64,000 nt of DNA from Anaerostipes sp. MSJ-23 (GCF_018918155.1 NZ_JAHLPY010000006.1:1-64000); one strand, 5' to 3'; shown: positions 8,102 through 17,872, counted from the first letter of the stretch. The notes: generated by a model from the sequence alone, not told the origin. Numbers and translations are program-made.

Positions 8102-9397
8102 CTATCCTATTTTCAACTTATATTTTGCGGCTTCTTTTTCGCTATTTACAAGCTTGATTTCACCACCAAGCTCTCTTAATTTCTTTTCAAATTCTTCATA
8201 TCCACGGTAAATATAACCAATTTCACTAACTGTCGTAAATCCTTTCGCTGCTAATCCAGCAATGACAAGCGCTGCTCCAGCTCTTAAATCGGGTGCTTCT
8301 ACATCTGCACCAGTAAATCCTTCAACCCCTGTAATTACAGCAGTTCTTCCATCTACCTGGATCGTTGCTCCCATTTTTATCAGCTCATCTACATAACGGA
8401 AACGATTTTCAAAAATGCTCTCAGAAATTACACTGGTACCATTAGAAAGTGCCAATGTTACTGCTATCTGTGGCTGCATATCTGTAGGAAATCCTGGATA
8501 TGGCAATGTTTTAATGTTAGTAGATTCCAATCTTTTTGTCGCTGACACGCGAACAGCATCATCAAATTCATCTACCTGTGCTCCAATTTCTATTAATTTT
8601 GCACTAATTGCTTCCAGATGTTTTGGAATCACGTTTTTGATCATAACGTCACCTTTGGTTGCAACTGCCGCTGTCATAAATGTTCCAGCTTCAATCTGAT
8701 CCGGAATAATGGAATACTGACAATCTCCAAAGCGTTCCACACCTTTGATTTTAATAACATCTGTTCCTGCTCCTCTAATTTTTGCCCCCATGCTGTTTAA
8801 GAAGTTCGCTACATCAACGACATGTGGCTCTTTTGCAGAATTTTCAATAATTGTATCCCCTTTTGCCAGTGATGCTGCCATCATAACATTGATTGTCGCT
8901 CCTACAGAGACAACATCCATATAAATATGACAGCCTCTTAATTCATCTGCCCTTGCACTGATCATACCATTTTCAATTTCAATTTCAGCTCCAAGCGCCT
9001 TAAAGCCCTTGATATGCTGGTCAATTGGACGGCTTCCGATTTCACATCCTCCTGGAAGGGCTACTCTTGCTCTTTTATATTTTCCAAGAAGAGCTCCGAT
9101 TAAATAATAAGAAGCACGAATTTTACGAATAAATTCATTATCAACATCACATTCCGGATGAATCCCTTTTCCACTAATCGTTACTTCGTGCTTACCTGTT
9201 CTATCAACTGTTGCTCCAATTTCTCCCATTGCTTGCAGCAATACGTTTATATCTCTTACATCTGGCATATTCTCTATCATACATTTTCCATCGGTCATTA
9301 CTGCTGCTGCCAGCACAGGTAATGCCGCATTCTTAGCTCCACCAATCACTACTTCACCAACAAGCGGATTTCCGCCTTTAATGATATACTGTTCCAT
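8102..9397 (-). CDS. murA: UDP-N-acetylglucosamine 1-carboxyvinyltransferase
   Basis: 431 aa. First committed step of peptidoglycan synthesis: transfers enolpyruvate from PEP to UDP-GlcNAc. The catalytic Cys is C118 in PGGCEIGSRPID, so the enzyme has the fosfomycin-sensitive residue. N-terminal GGAKNAALP and the EGFTGADVEAPDLRAG segment are typical. ATG at 9397 is preceded by GAGGT; a TTG four codons earlier is less likely. A promoter lies inside the 3' end of the next gene upstream. Confidence 0.95.
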   Translation of the reverse strand: MEQYIIKGGNPLVGEVVIGGAKNAALPVLAAAVMTDGKCMIENMPDVRDINVLLQAMGEIGATVDRTGKHEVTISGKGIHPECDVDNEFIRKIRASYYLIGALLGKYKRARVALPGGCEIGSRPIDQHIKGFKALGAEIEIENGMISARADELRGCHIYMDVVSVGATINVMMAASLAKGDTIIENSAKEPHVVDVANFLNSMGAKIRGAGTDVIKIKGVERFGDCQYSIIPDQIEAGTFMTAAVATKGDVMIKNVIPKHLEAISAKLIEIGAQVDEFDDAVRVSATKRLESTNIKTLPYPGFPTDMQPQIAVTLALSNGTSVISESIFENRFRYVDELIKMGATIQVDGRTAVITGVEGFTGADVEAPDLRAGAALVIAGLAAKGFTTVSEIGYIYRGYEEFEKKLRELGGEIKLVNSEKEAAKYKLKIG

Positions 9398-9469
9398 GAT
9401 ACACCTCAATTAATCTATATTATTAAACCTAATTTCTACTTTGGTAATTTTTAAAATCATACATTCTAC

Positions 9470-9498
9470 ATTATAACATAATATTATAGGTTTTCCAA
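9470..9498 (-). promoter_or_regulatory. Promoter of murA inside the aroK-like gene end
   Basis: Minus strand TTGGAA (9498-9493), 17-bp spacer, TATAAT (9475-9470). The -35 box lies in the last codons of the upstream gene, and transcription would start about 65 bases before murA. Confidence 0.65.
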
Positions 9499-9987
9499 TA
9501 CCTTTTCCAATGAGCTTCCTATAGATAATTCATCCAGTTTTACCGTAATATCTGTGTATTTTTCATACAGTGGTACACGTTCACAGTATAAATCATATAA
9601 AGTCTGCCCCTCTTTTAACACAACACCTCTTGCTTTTAAATCTCCGAGACGTTTTTCTACAGACTCATAACTAAGCTGTAAATAAATAATCTCACCAATC
9701 TCTTTAAAATGTTCCATTGCCTTTTGACAATAAACAACACTCCCCCCAGGTGCAATCACTGCCTCGTTCGCATCAATAGACGCATTTACGTCTTCTTCTA
9801 TTTCTTTAAATCCATCATTTCCACAATCTGCAATAATTTCCTTTAACAATTTTCCTTCTCTTTGCTGGATAACAAGATCCGTATCGATAAATTCATACCC
9901 AAGTGATTTTGCAAGAAGAACTCCTATTGTACTCTTGCCAGAACCTGGCATTCCAATCAGTATATAATTATTTGCTTTTTTTGCCAT
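9484..9987 (-). CDS. Shikimate kinase-like protein
   Basis: 167 aa. P-loop GMPGSGKST at residues 13-21, then FIDTDLVIQQREGKLL in the shikimate-binding position, a GGSV motif and the lid-type region ending ERVPLYEKY. This is the shikimate kinase fold and length. Two substrate positions deviate: the usual FR..E is FKEIEE and GGG is GGS. No other aromatic-pathway gene is nearby; it overlaps the flavin reductase gene by 20 bases. It could be a true AroK or a diverged kinase of another small substrate. Confidence 0.7.
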   Translation of the reverse strand: MAKKANNYILIGMPGSGKSTIGVLLAKSLGYEFIDTDLVIQQREGKLLKEIIADCGNDGFKEIEEDVNASIDANEAVIAPGGSVVYCQKAMEHFKEIGEIIYLQLSYESVEKRLGDLKARGVVLKEGQTLYDLYCERVPLYEKYTDITVKLDELSIGSSLEKVLENL

Positions 9988-10564
9988 TGTGTCTTTTCCT
10001 TTTCTTTTTTTTCCTTACGGAGTAACCAAATGTACCCAGTTGCTTCCCTGATTCAAAATAACTGCCATGAGAATAAATAAGCGGATTTGTCTTCTCTAAA
10101 GCAAATCTTCCATTTTCTTCCATATAATCATCATCTACCATAATATTTACAACTTTTGCCATAAACATATGATGAGATCCCAATGGCACGATCTTTTCTA
10201 CTTTACATTCAATATTAACCGGACTTTCTGCAATCACTGGTGCATCAATTTCCTGTGCTTCCTGTTTCGTCAGTCCTGTTTCTTTAAATTTATCTACATC
10301 TCTTCCCGAACGAACGCCACAAAAATCTGTTGCTTTTACCAAAGCCTTTGTTGTCAAATTAATTACAAAACTTCCACTGTTTTTAATCATCTCATAAGAA
10401 TGACGTTCCGGTCTTACCGAAATGTATGTCATCGGAGGATTTGTACAAATTGTCCCAGTCCATGCAATCGTAATAATATTATCTTCTCCCTGATCTCTGC
10501 ATGTAACCATAACTGCTGGAAGAGGATAGATCATATTTCCCGGTTTCCATGATACTTTTGCCAT
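9968..10564 (-). CDS. Flavin reductase family protein (flavoredoxin-like)
   Basis: 198 aa. N-terminal SWKPGNMIYPLPAVMVTC and ITIAWTGTICTNPPMTYISV match the FMN-binding split-barrel flavin reductase/flavoredoxin family; the C-terminus is a lysine/arginine-rich tail of about 15 residues. It likely binds FMN and shuttles electrons in the cytoplasm; the partner is unknown. It sits between a HIT hydrolase and the shikimate kinase-like gene in one operon. The ATG follows AGGAG by ten bases. Confidence 0.85.
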   Translation of the reverse strand: MAKVSWKPGNMIYPLPAVMVTCRDQGEDNIITIAWTGTICTNPPMTYISVRPERHSYEMIKNSGSFVINLTTKALVKATDFCGVRSGRDVDKFKETGLTKQEAQEIDAPVIAESPVNIECKVEKIVPLGSHHMFMAKVVNIMVDDDYMEENGRFALEKTNPLIYSHGSYFESGKQLGTFGYSVRKKKKRKRHNGKKSK

Positions 10565-10577
10565 AAATCATATTCTC

Positions 10578-10994
10578 CTATAATGCATCGCAGATTTCTT
10601 TACGAAGCTGTTCCATATCTGCGGCTTCCATCGAATGTTCTTCCCATTTCACTGTAACAGTATCTCCCTCATAACGTGGAATTAGATGCATGTGGAAATG
10701 AAAAACAGTCTGACCTGCAATCAATCCATTATTTTGTAAGATATTCATTCCATCGCAGTTTAATGCTTTCTTTAACGCCCTTGCTACAACGGTTGCAAGC
10801 TGGAATAATCTTCCTGCTGTTTCTACATCGATATCATAAATATTTGCATAGTGTTCTTTTGGAATGATCAAAACATGTCCTTTACTTGCTGGCGCAATGT
10901 CCATGATCACTTTGAACTCCGAATTTTCATAAATTGTATTGGACGGAATATCTCCACTAATAATTTTACAAAAAATACAATCTTCTTTTTTCAT
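10578..10994 (-). CDS. HIT family nucleotide-binding hydrolase
   Basis: 138 aa. The histidine triad is clear (FHFHMHLIPR near residues 97-106), and the N-terminus has the CIFCKIISGDIPS start common to Hint-type proteins. These hydrolyse AMP-linked phosphoramidates; the true substrate is unknown. First gene of the operon with the flavin reductase and shikimate kinase-like genes, with its own promoter. Confidence 0.92.
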   Translation of the reverse strand: MKKEDCIFCKIISGDIPSNTIYENSEFKVIMDIAPASKGHVLIIPKEHYANIYDIDVETAGRLFQLATVVARALKKALNCDGMNILQNNGLIAGQTVFHFHMHLIPRYEGDTVTVKWEEHSMEAADMEQLRKEICDAL

Positions 10995-11042
10995 GTTTTC
11001 AACTTCCTTTCCATTCTTTGACTTTTAATGTACCTGTGAAGT

Positions 11043-11071
11043 ATTTTATCCCATCAGCTGTTTTTTTTCAA
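11043..11071 (-). promoter_or_regulatory. Promoter of the HIT/flavin reductase operon
   Basis: Minus strand TTGAAA (11071-11066), 17-bp spacer, TAAAAT (11048-11043), about 50 bases before the HIT start. Confidence 0.65.
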
Positions 11072-11197
11072 GAAGCCTCTTTTTGAATTTTTTGTTACAT
11101 TTTCATTGCAATTCTATTTTATTTTCAATATTCATAAATATATTCCTAAATTTTTTTTAAGTTTTTGCAATTTTTCACTTTCTATTCACAAATTTTG

Positions 11198-11319
11198 TGT
11201 TATAATAATGGACGTAAAGTAGTTAATACTTTCAAATCCTACCCCTCTTGAGGATGAAAATCCTCTCCTTATTGTTTTAAAAGAAAAGAACCGGCATAAG
11301 CTGGTTCTTTTCTTTTTTT
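11198..11319 (+). ncRNA. Candidate small RNA
   Basis: An extended -10 (TGTTATAAT, 11198-11206) with a weak -35 would start an RNA near 11213 that ends at the terminator near 11319. It has no long ORF, an internal hairpin (GAGGAT / ATCCTC) and an exposed pyrimidine tract CCTACCCCTCTT of the kind small RNAs use to pair with ribosome sites. The terminator alone could merely serve the opposite operon, so this is tentative. Confidence 0.35.
11284..11319. terminator. Bidirectional terminator
   Basis: AAAAGAACC with GC inside pairs with GGTTCTTTT (11284-11311) around a four-base loop ATAA. T-runs flank both sides, so it can end the symporter-remnant transcript (minus) and the candidate RNA (plus). 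Confidence 0.75.
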
Positions 11320-11325
11320 ATAAAG

Positions 11326-12112
11326 TTATAATTCTCCTTTTTGCTCACGTTTCATCAGATCTTCAAGAATCTTATCATATTTTTTATCTAACTGATATAA
11401 TACAAGAACTATTATAACAACAATCCATACAATCATTGGCCCTATTTTATAAACATTCATAATCATACGAATGGCACTTTTCGGCTGACTAATTCCATTT
11501 AATGCCGAACTTATATAACCGGCTGCTGATAAAAGACTTGTAATAACCGCTGTTGCAACGCCCGATCCAACTTTTGCTCCAAGGGAACCGCCCGCAAAAA
11601 TAAGACTTTCCTGGCGAATATGTGTTTTCCACTGTCCGAATTCTACAACATCTCCAAGCAATCCAAAAATAACAGCATTCAATGGTGCAAGACCAATTCC
11701 CCTTGTTACACAGCTCATAATAACCCAAGTAAGACTTTCCGGATGAAGAAAATATAACATCTACCCTGCCATTGCAAGAACGGCTCCTGCGAGAGCAATG
11801 TTTCTTTTTCCAAACATTTGAAGAAGAAATGGACATAAAAAAGTTGCTGCAATCAAAATTCCAGTTTCCATCAAATACAATGCACTGTAAAGCCACGAAC
11901 TATTATGAAAAATATATTTACAATAATATGGAAGAATCGTTCCTGTCACACAAAAGATAACATTTTGCATCATCCATAAAATTAGGACTGCCCAGAAATA
12001 TTGGTTTTTGATCAATGCTCCAAGTGCTTTTTTTATTGGAATCTTTCCCTGTTTTTCTTTTGCTTTAATCTGAACATTCTCTTCACATTTCATAAAGCAA
12101 AATTTTTCACGT
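11326..12112 (-). pseudogene. GPH/MelB-type sugar symporter remnant (5' deletion plus nonsense codon)
   Basis: The frame encodes the C-terminal half of a glycoside-pentoside-hexuronide:cation symporter: helices, then FWAVLILWMMQNVIFCVTGT, and later FGLLGDVVEFGQWKTHIRQE, a signature of this family. About the first 200 residues are missing; the sequence is fused in frame to the IolE-like gene. An in-frame TAG at 11763-11761 (after LAMAG) interrupts it, and the frame continues at once with MLYFLHPESL. It cannot make a working transporter. The right boundary is approximate. Confidence 0.8.
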
Positions 12113-12848
12113 CCGCGTTTTGCGATCGGTAATGGTATATCAAAAGATTTTACCGGGAACAAATCCTGTTCTACAACAACCCATCCATCATAATTTTTCT
12201 CTTCCATAACTTTATGAAGCTTAGCAAAATCAATGCTTCCTTTTCCTGGTTCTACCATGATATCTTCTGTCACTGCTTTTGCAAAAGACCATTTTTCTTC
12301 ATCCATCTTTGCTTTTACTGCTAAATCACAGTCTTTAATATGAATATATGGAATTCGATCGGCATGTTTTTCATAGAAAGAAATCGGCTCTCCCCCTCCA
12401 TAAACATGATGTCCTGTATCAAAACACAACTGAACATTTGTATCTCTTAACAATGCTTCTATCTGTTCTTCTGTCTGCACATGGCAATCTACATGAGGAT
12501 GAAATCCAGATCTGTATACATACTTGAAAGAAGTACAATATATTTTGCTTCTTCAAAATGACTTAAAAGAGCTGCAATATTATCGATTGTTTTGCACATT
12601 TCATCTATAGAAGCATCATCTAGGAAATCCCCTCCGACAGTTCCTGCTACCAAAGATAATTCTCTTTTCTCAAGTTCATCTTTTAATTCTGGATATGTAT
12701 TTGGGAAATATCCCCATGGTCCCAGTTCCACTCCATCATATCCTGCTTCTTTCATCTCATCCATACACCGATTCCATGGTGTCTGTTTTTCATATTCTGG
12801 GAACCATACACCCCATGAATCTGGTGCTATTCCCACTTTTATTGCCAT
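12100..12848 (-). pseudogene. IolE-like sugar isomerase/inosose dehydratase, deleted and frame-shifted
   Basis: The N-terminal part (MAIKVGIAPDSWGVWFPEYE) reads to a TAG near 12489, after SSMYTDLDFILM. The second part (FHPHVDCHVQTEEQIE, CFDTGHHVYGGG, HIKDCDL) continues in another frame. Compared with the usual family length, some 50 residues between SMYTD and FHPHVDCH are absent, so an internal deletion with frame change is likely. The 3' end runs into the symporter remnant after IAKRGREKF. Ribosome site GGAAGGGAG precedes the ATG at 12848. Original role: TIM-barrel step in inositol or related sugar breakdown. Confidence 0.8.
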
Positions 12849-12867
12849 CGCTTTTCTCCCTTCCTTC

Positions 12868-13994
12868 TTATTTTACTTTTACCCATTCATTTGTTTTTGC
12901 AGACTTTAAAATTGCTCCTACCGTACGATCAATCTTATATCCAAATTCAAAGTCACATGCGTACTCTTCTCCTTTTGTCAGCGCTGCAAATAACTCATGC
13001 ACTTCAAGGATCTTCATATCATTATATGCAATAGAAATTCCTCCTGCTGGCTGGAATGCAGAATATCCTTTATGTTTTGGATTTAACAATACTGTTCTAA
13101 ATCCTCTATCTACTTCATCATCAGACTTTAAATAAACTTGTACTTCTCCCATACGTTCCAGATCATAAAATACAGATCCTTCCGTTCCCTGAATTTCATA
13201 AGCAAGATAGTTTTTACGTCCGGTTGCTACACGACTTGCAGCAATTGTTCCAACAGCTCCATTTGCATATTTTGCCATAAATGTAATAATGTCTTCATTT
13301 TCTACATCAGCCATTTCAGTGGATCCAGCTTTCTTAGGTCCTTTGGAAATACGGTTGTCGCCATCGCATTGACTTCTGCAATATCTCCCATAATAAACTG
13401 AGAAACACTTAACAGATGAGAACCAAGATCTCCTAATGCTCCACATCCTGCCAGTTTATTAATATGTCTCCATATAATAGGAAGAGATTCATCCAAAAGC
13501 TGATCCTGATCATAAGTTCCAGTAAAGCGCATAATCTTTCCTAATCTTCCACTCTGTACCAGTTCTCTTACATACGCATTGGCCGGATTCATTGTATTAT
13601 TAAATCCTACATAATTGATAACCCCTTTTTCTTTCGCGAGCTGTGCAAGTTCTTTAGATTCTTCTGGTGAAATTGACAATGGTTTTTCACAATATACATT
13701 TTTTCCGTTTTCTAATGCTGCTTTTGCAACTTCATAATGAAAGGCATTTGGTGTTGCGATATCTACAAGATCGATATCTGGATCTGTCACCAATTCTTTC
13801 CAATCCGTTGTAACTCTCTGAAAACCAATCTTATGCTGTGCCTCTTTTGCACTTGCTTCATTTGTATCTGCTACCATTTCAAAAACTGCGGTTCCATAGT
13901 CTGGTCCAAACAGCATCTGTGCGTCTAAAAATGCACTACTGTGCGCTTTTCCCATCCATCCTGCACCTACAAGTCCAATACGAATTTCTTTCAT
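12868..13994 (-). pseudogene. Gfo/Idh/MocA-type dehydrogenase with a single-base frameshift
   Basis: The N-terminal Rossmann domain (IGLVGAGWMGKAHSSAF, then VYCEKPLSIS) and catalytic-domain start run from an ATG at 13994 (GGAGG eight bases upstream) to a stop near 13302. The remaining C-terminal part (KKAGSTEMADVENEDIITF onward, ending NEWVKVK) continues in another frame. The frames meet in TTTCCAAAGGACC near 13336-13346, where one lost base explains the break. The intact ancestor was probably an NAD-dependent inositol or sugar dehydrogenase working with the IolE-like gene. Confidence 0.85.
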
Positions 13995-14225
13995 CTTCTT
14001 TTCCTCCATAAAATTTTAATTACCATTTCATCATTACCATACAACGAAAATGAGTTACATATTTATCCTGATCTATGTTTCTTTCTTTTCTGATGTTTGA
14101 CTATATTATAGCCATTGATTCTTCAAATGTCATTTCAATCAATGCTCATATTCTATACAAAAATTACTTTTTATGATATACTGTATTCACTTATTATTTT
14201 TTATGACAGAAAGGAAGTATCTCTT

Positions 14226-15053
14226 ATGAAAATTGAAGACCGCGGTGTGATCGAACCATCCTTTATGGATTTTACAACTCCATCAAAATTTGCCAGAGAA
14301 TCTCTTTACTATATTTCAAGATATGGACATTTTTATTGTACAAAAGACTATTGTATTAAAAGAGATTTTCTCGACTCATTTTTGCTTGTCTATATCGTTC
14401 ATGGAAATTTCAATATAGAAACCCAAAATCAAATTACAGAAGCTTCTGAAAATCAAATCATTCTTCTTGATTGCCATTTTGCACATAAATATTACTGCAC
14501 TACTCCTACAGAATTTTTGTGGTTTCATTTCAATGGAAATGGCAGCCAACAATACGTTGATTTTTTGCATGAGAAATTTGGATTAATTTTTGAAAACACA
14601 CAAAGTCTTCGCCATTCCCTTTTATCTATTTTGACCTCTCTACAAACAGCATTGATCAATGAACATCAGGTCTCTTCTAATTTTTCTTCTATTCTCAGTC
14701 GACTAGCTGTTCCTGAAAATACAACAATGATTTCTGATCATCCATTAAATCCTTCGGTTTCTTATATCACAAAGCATTATGCCCAAGAAATAAATTTGAA
14801 TGATCTTGCACACTCCTGCGGACTTAGTGTCTCTCATTTTATCCGTAGTTTTTATCAATATACAGGGTATACTCCTCATGGATTTCTTCTTTCTTTTCGA
14901 ATTCGTCAGGCGAAACAACTTCTTCTTACAACAACAAAGACGGTAGAAGAAATCAGTGAACTTTGCGGTTTTAACAGTGCTTCCCATTTTGCACGTGCAT
15001 TTCGAAAACAAGAATCCATGAGTCCTTCTGAATTTCGAAAAATGTCTTTTTAA
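14226..15053 (+). CDS. AraC-family transcriptional regulator
   Basis: 275 aa. The N-terminal half is the cupin-like sensor region; the C-terminal hundred residues carry two helix-turn-helix motifs (LNDLAHSCGLSVSHFIRSF and VEEISELCGFNSASHFARAF). The ATG at 14226 follows AAAGGAAG by eight bases; upstream in-frame ATGs are less likely. It is divergent from the broken dehydrogenase operon, so it very probably activated that operon in response to the sugar. The regulator is intact although its presumed targets are not. Confidence 0.9.
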   Translation: MKIEDRGVIEPSFMDFTTPSKFARESLYYISRYGHFYCTKDYCIKRDFLDSFLLVYIVHGNFNIETQNQITEASENQIILLDCHFAHKYYCTTPTEFLWFHFNGNGSQQYVDFLHEKFGLIFENTQSLRHSLLSILTSLQTALINEHQVSSNFSSILSRLAVPENTTMISDHPLNPSVSYITKHYAQEINLNDLAHSCGLSVSHFIRSFYQYTGYTPHGFLLSFRIRQAKQLLLTTTKTVEEISELCGFNSASHFARAFRKQESMSPSEFRKMSF

Positions 15054-15073
15054 TTTTTTGTTTAAATGGCAAT

Positions 15074-15122
15074 AAAAAAAGATATCTAGTGATAATGATC
15101 AATCATTCGATATCTTTTTATT
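15074..15122. terminator. Bidirectional terminator between the AraC gene and recR
   Basis: AAAAAGATATC (15076-15086) pairs with GATATCTTTTT (15109-15119), with A- and T-runs on both sides. It serves the convergent AraC gene and recR operon. Confidence 0.75.
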
Positions 15123-15126
15123 TTTA

Positions 15127-15723
15127 TTAAATTTCTGTTCTGCCTTCCAGTGCGCGAAGCAAGGTAACTTCATCTATATATTCAAGATCTCCTCCTACCG
15201 GTACACCGCTTGCAATTTTGCTGACTTTAATTCCTGTTGGTTTTACCAGCTTACTGATATACATCGCTGTTGTTTCACCTTCTAAACTGGAATTCGTTGC
15301 AAGAATCAATTCTTTGACATCTCCCTGAAGTCTTGCCATTAATTCTTTTAAACGGATATCTTCCGGTCCGATCCCAAGCATTGGCGAAATTGCTCCGTGA
15401 AGCACATGATAAACACCTTCATATTTCCCAGTCTTTTCATACGCCATAAGATCTCTTGTATTTTCTACGACCATAATCGTACTATGATCTCTCTTATCAC
15501 TGGCACAGATCGGACAAAGTTCCTGATCCGTTAATGTGCAGCATTCTTTACAATAATGGACATTTCTTTTTGCGCTGATGATTGTATCAGAAAGTTTTTT
15601 TACCTGCTCTTCTGGCATATTCATAATATGAAATGCCAAACGTCCTGCTGATTTTGGTCCAATACCAGGCAGCTTTCCAAGTTCTTCAATCAGCTGTGTA
15701 ATCTGATTGCTATAATAATCCAT
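15127..15723 (-). CDS. recR: Recombination protein RecR
   Basis: 198 aa. Helix-hairpin-helix near the N-terminus ([15 protein letters not shown]), a four-cysteine zinc site ([18 protein letters not shown]), and a Toprim domain ([16 protein letters not shown]). It loads RecA with RecO during gap repair. It follows the ybaB gene by six bases in the widespread dnaX-ybaB-recR operon. Confidence 0.96.
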   Translation of the reverse strand: MDYYSNQITQLIEELGKLPGIGPKSAGRLAFHIMNMPEEQVKKLSDTIISAKRNVHYCKECCTLTDQELCPICASDKRDHSTIMVVENTRDLMAYEKTGKYEGVYHVLHGAISPMLGIGPEDIRLKELMARLQGDVKELILATNSSLEGETTAMYISKLVKPTGIKVSKIASGVPVGGDLEYIDEVTLLRALEGRTEI

Positions 15724-15729
15724 AATCTC

Positions 15730-16080
15730 TTAGAATGGGAATCCTCCGCCCATTCCACCTAAGCCACCAGTAATCTTGCCCATCTTTGCCTGAGAATCTT
15801 CTTCCATTTTGCGAAGAGCTTCATTTGTTGCTGCAACAATTAAATCCTCCAACATTTCAATATCATCTGGATCTACAACTTCTTCTTCTAAAGACACAGA
15901 AACAACTTCTTTCTTTCCAGATACAACAACTTTTACAACTCCTCCGCCAGCAGTTGCTTCATATGTGGATTCTTCCAATTCCTTATTTGTTTCCTCCATC
16001 TGTTTCTGCATTTTCTGTGCCTGTTTCATTAACTGATTCATATTTCCGCCCATTCCCGGAAATCCTCCTCGTTTTGCCAT
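15730..16080 (-). CDS. YbaB/EbfC family nucleoid-associated protein
   Basis: 116 aa with Gly/Met-rich ends ([24 protein letters not shown]) and a central helical-beta core ([20 protein letters not shown]). The family binds DNA as a dimer with tweezer-like arms. Position between dnaX and recR is the standard one. AGGAGG precedes the ATG. Confidence 0.95.
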   Translation of the reverse strand: MAKRGGFPGMGGNMNQLMKQAQKMQKQMEETNKELEESTYEATAGGGVVKVVVSGKKEVVSVSLEEEVVDPDDIEMLEDLIVAATNEALRKMEEDSQAKMGKITGGLGGMGGGFPF

Positions 16081-16166
16081 CTTTTTTTCCTCCTGAATTT
16101 ATCTTTTTTATTTTATTATACTACAGGTTGATGATCTCATGCCAGTGCTCAGTGATCACACGAACA

Positions 16167-17768
16167 TTATTCCTCAATCTTTACGTCCATATGGATGCAA
16201 TCTAGATTGATCATATCTGCATCATCCCGTGGATTTTCTATAATTCCAACTTCTAAATTGACATCTCTTCCAGACTGTCGATTTAGTTCCTGCCTCAAAG
16301 TTTCAATTCTCTCTGGCTCATCAAGAAAATATCCACTCTCCACATTCATTTCTTTTGGAAACATTACTTTTAAAGCTGTCCCATCTTCATTCACTGTCAG
16401 CGTAGCTCGCTGAAGACAAAATTTCATTTGCGGGGAAAGATTTCTTTTGACATCTCTCCAATGATCTACCAGTTCTGTTAATTCTTCCACTTTAGCTTTT
16501 GGAAACTTTTCTTCTAATTGCTGCCTTACATTTTTGGGCTGTTGCGTTTTTTCCTGAATCGGCTGTACCTCTTTCTCTTGCACATTTGCCTGAACTGTAA
16601 TCCCCTCTTTTAAAAGCTTCTCCAACTGTCCTTCCAGTAAACGAACTCTTTCAAGAATGCTACCTTGATCAGATTCCATTTGTGGCTGACAAAGTTTCAT
16701 CATTTCTACTTCAACAAGAACTCTCTTAGAAGTTGCAAATCGAATCTCATTCAATAGATCTGATAAAATTCTGATATAGCGGATTAACATTGTTTCATTT
16801 ACCTTTTCTGCTTTTTCCTGCAGCAATTTTAACTGGTCTGTAGAAACATCAAGTGCTTCTCCTGCAGCTGCTCCTTTTCCAACAAGCAAAAGATTTCTCA
16901 AATACCAGAGAAAATCTGTAATAAACTGGGACCATTCCCTTCCTTGTTGAGAAGTTTCTGATAAAAGATCCATTACTGCCGTTATATTATGATCCAGGAT
17001 ATCATCCAGAAGATCACTGTAAACTTGAATATCAACAGTTCCAAGAACTTCAAGAGCGTTGTCATATGTAAGTTTTTTTCCAAGATAAAAGGCAATGCAC
17101 TGATCCATCAGACTCAACGCATCACGCATGGAACCATCTGCCATTCTTGCAATATAAGCAAGCGCCTTATCTTCAACTTCTACCTGCTCTTTATTCATCA
17201 AATTTCTAAGCTGATCCTGAATTGTCTGTGCTGTAATACGATGAAAATCATAACGCTGACATCTGGATAAAATAGTAATTGGAATTTTATGAACTTCTGT
17301 TGTTGCCAGAATAAAAATCACATATTCCGGTGGTTCTTCCAATGTTTTTAATAGTGCATTAAAGGCTCCAATGGAGAGCATATGCACCTCATCAATAATA
17401 TATACTTTATATTTTCCTGAAGCCGGTGAATACTGTACCTGTTCTTTGATATCGCGGATATTATCAACACCATTATTAGACGCCGCATCAATTTCGATGA
17501 CGTTCATAGAACTTCCTTCCATAATCTCCTTACAGGTTTCACATTCATTGCATGGTTCTCCATCCACTGGATGTTCACAGTTTACCGCTTTTGCAAGAAT
17601 CTTGGCTACCGTTGTCTTTCCGGTTCCTCTTGTACCACAAAATAAATAAGCATGTCCGATTCTCCCGGTCTTAATCTGATTTTTTAGTGTTGTTACAATA
17701 TGATCCTGACCTTTCACTTGATCAAATGTAGTCGGTCGAAATTTTCGATATAAAGCCATATAAGACAT
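16167..17768 (-). CDS. dnaX: DNA polymerase III subunit gamma/tau
   Basis: 533 aa. Walker A (GTRGTGKTTVAKIL), a four-Cys zinc module (CEHPVDGEPCNECETC), DEVHMLS Walker B and sensor motifs are present; a coiled, charged linker around residue 380-420 leads to a C-terminal tau-like domain. It loads the sliding clamp. No slippery A-run with a downstream hairpin stands out, so programmed frameshifting for gamma is not supported. AAAGGAGG six bases before ATG. Confidence 0.95.
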   Translation of the reverse strand: MSYMALYRKFRPTTFDQVKGQDHIVTTLKNQIKTGRIGHAYLFCGTRGTGKTTVAKILAKAVNCEHPVDGEPCNECETCKEIMEGSSMNVIEIDAASNNGVDNIRDIKEQVQYSPASGKYKVYIIDEVHMLSIGAFNALLKTLEEPPEYVIFILATTEVHKIPITILSRCQRYDFHRITAQTIQDQLRNLMNKEQVEVEDKALAYIARMADGSMRDALSLMDQCIAFYLGKKLTYDNALEVLGTVDIQVYSDLLDDILDHNITAVMDLLSETSQQGREWSQFITDFLWYLRNLLLVGKGAAAGEALDVSTDQLKLLQEKAEKVNETMLIRYIRILSDLLNEIRFATSKRVLVEVEMMKLCQPQMESDQGSILERVRLLEGQLEKLLKEGITVQANVQEKEVQPIQEKTQQPKNVRQQLEEKFPKAKVEELTELVDHWRDVKRNLSPQMKFCLQRATLTVNEDGTALKVMFPKEMNVESGYFLDEPERIETLRQELNRQSGRDVNLEVGIIENPRDDADMINLDCIHMDVKIEE

Positions 17769-17872
17769 AACGGTCCTCCTTTCTTCCTGATTTTTTACTT
17801 CTGAAACATTGTAACATAATCACAACCATTGGAAAAGGGCAAAAAACATCGAACTTTTGCCGACTGTTTTCA

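Larger units (their letters stand above)
10995..11325. other. Intergenic region with HIT promoter and a possible small RNA
   Basis: 331 bases, strongly AT-rich, with no gene of normal size. It holds the HIT promoter on the minus strand, a plus-strand extended -10 box with about 105 bases of possible small RNA, and a terminator usable in both directions. Confidence 0.6.

Noticed and set aside
16167-17768. Programmed frameshift in dnaX for a gamma form
   Set aside because: No A-rich slippery heptamer with a downstream hairpin was seen in the coding strand.
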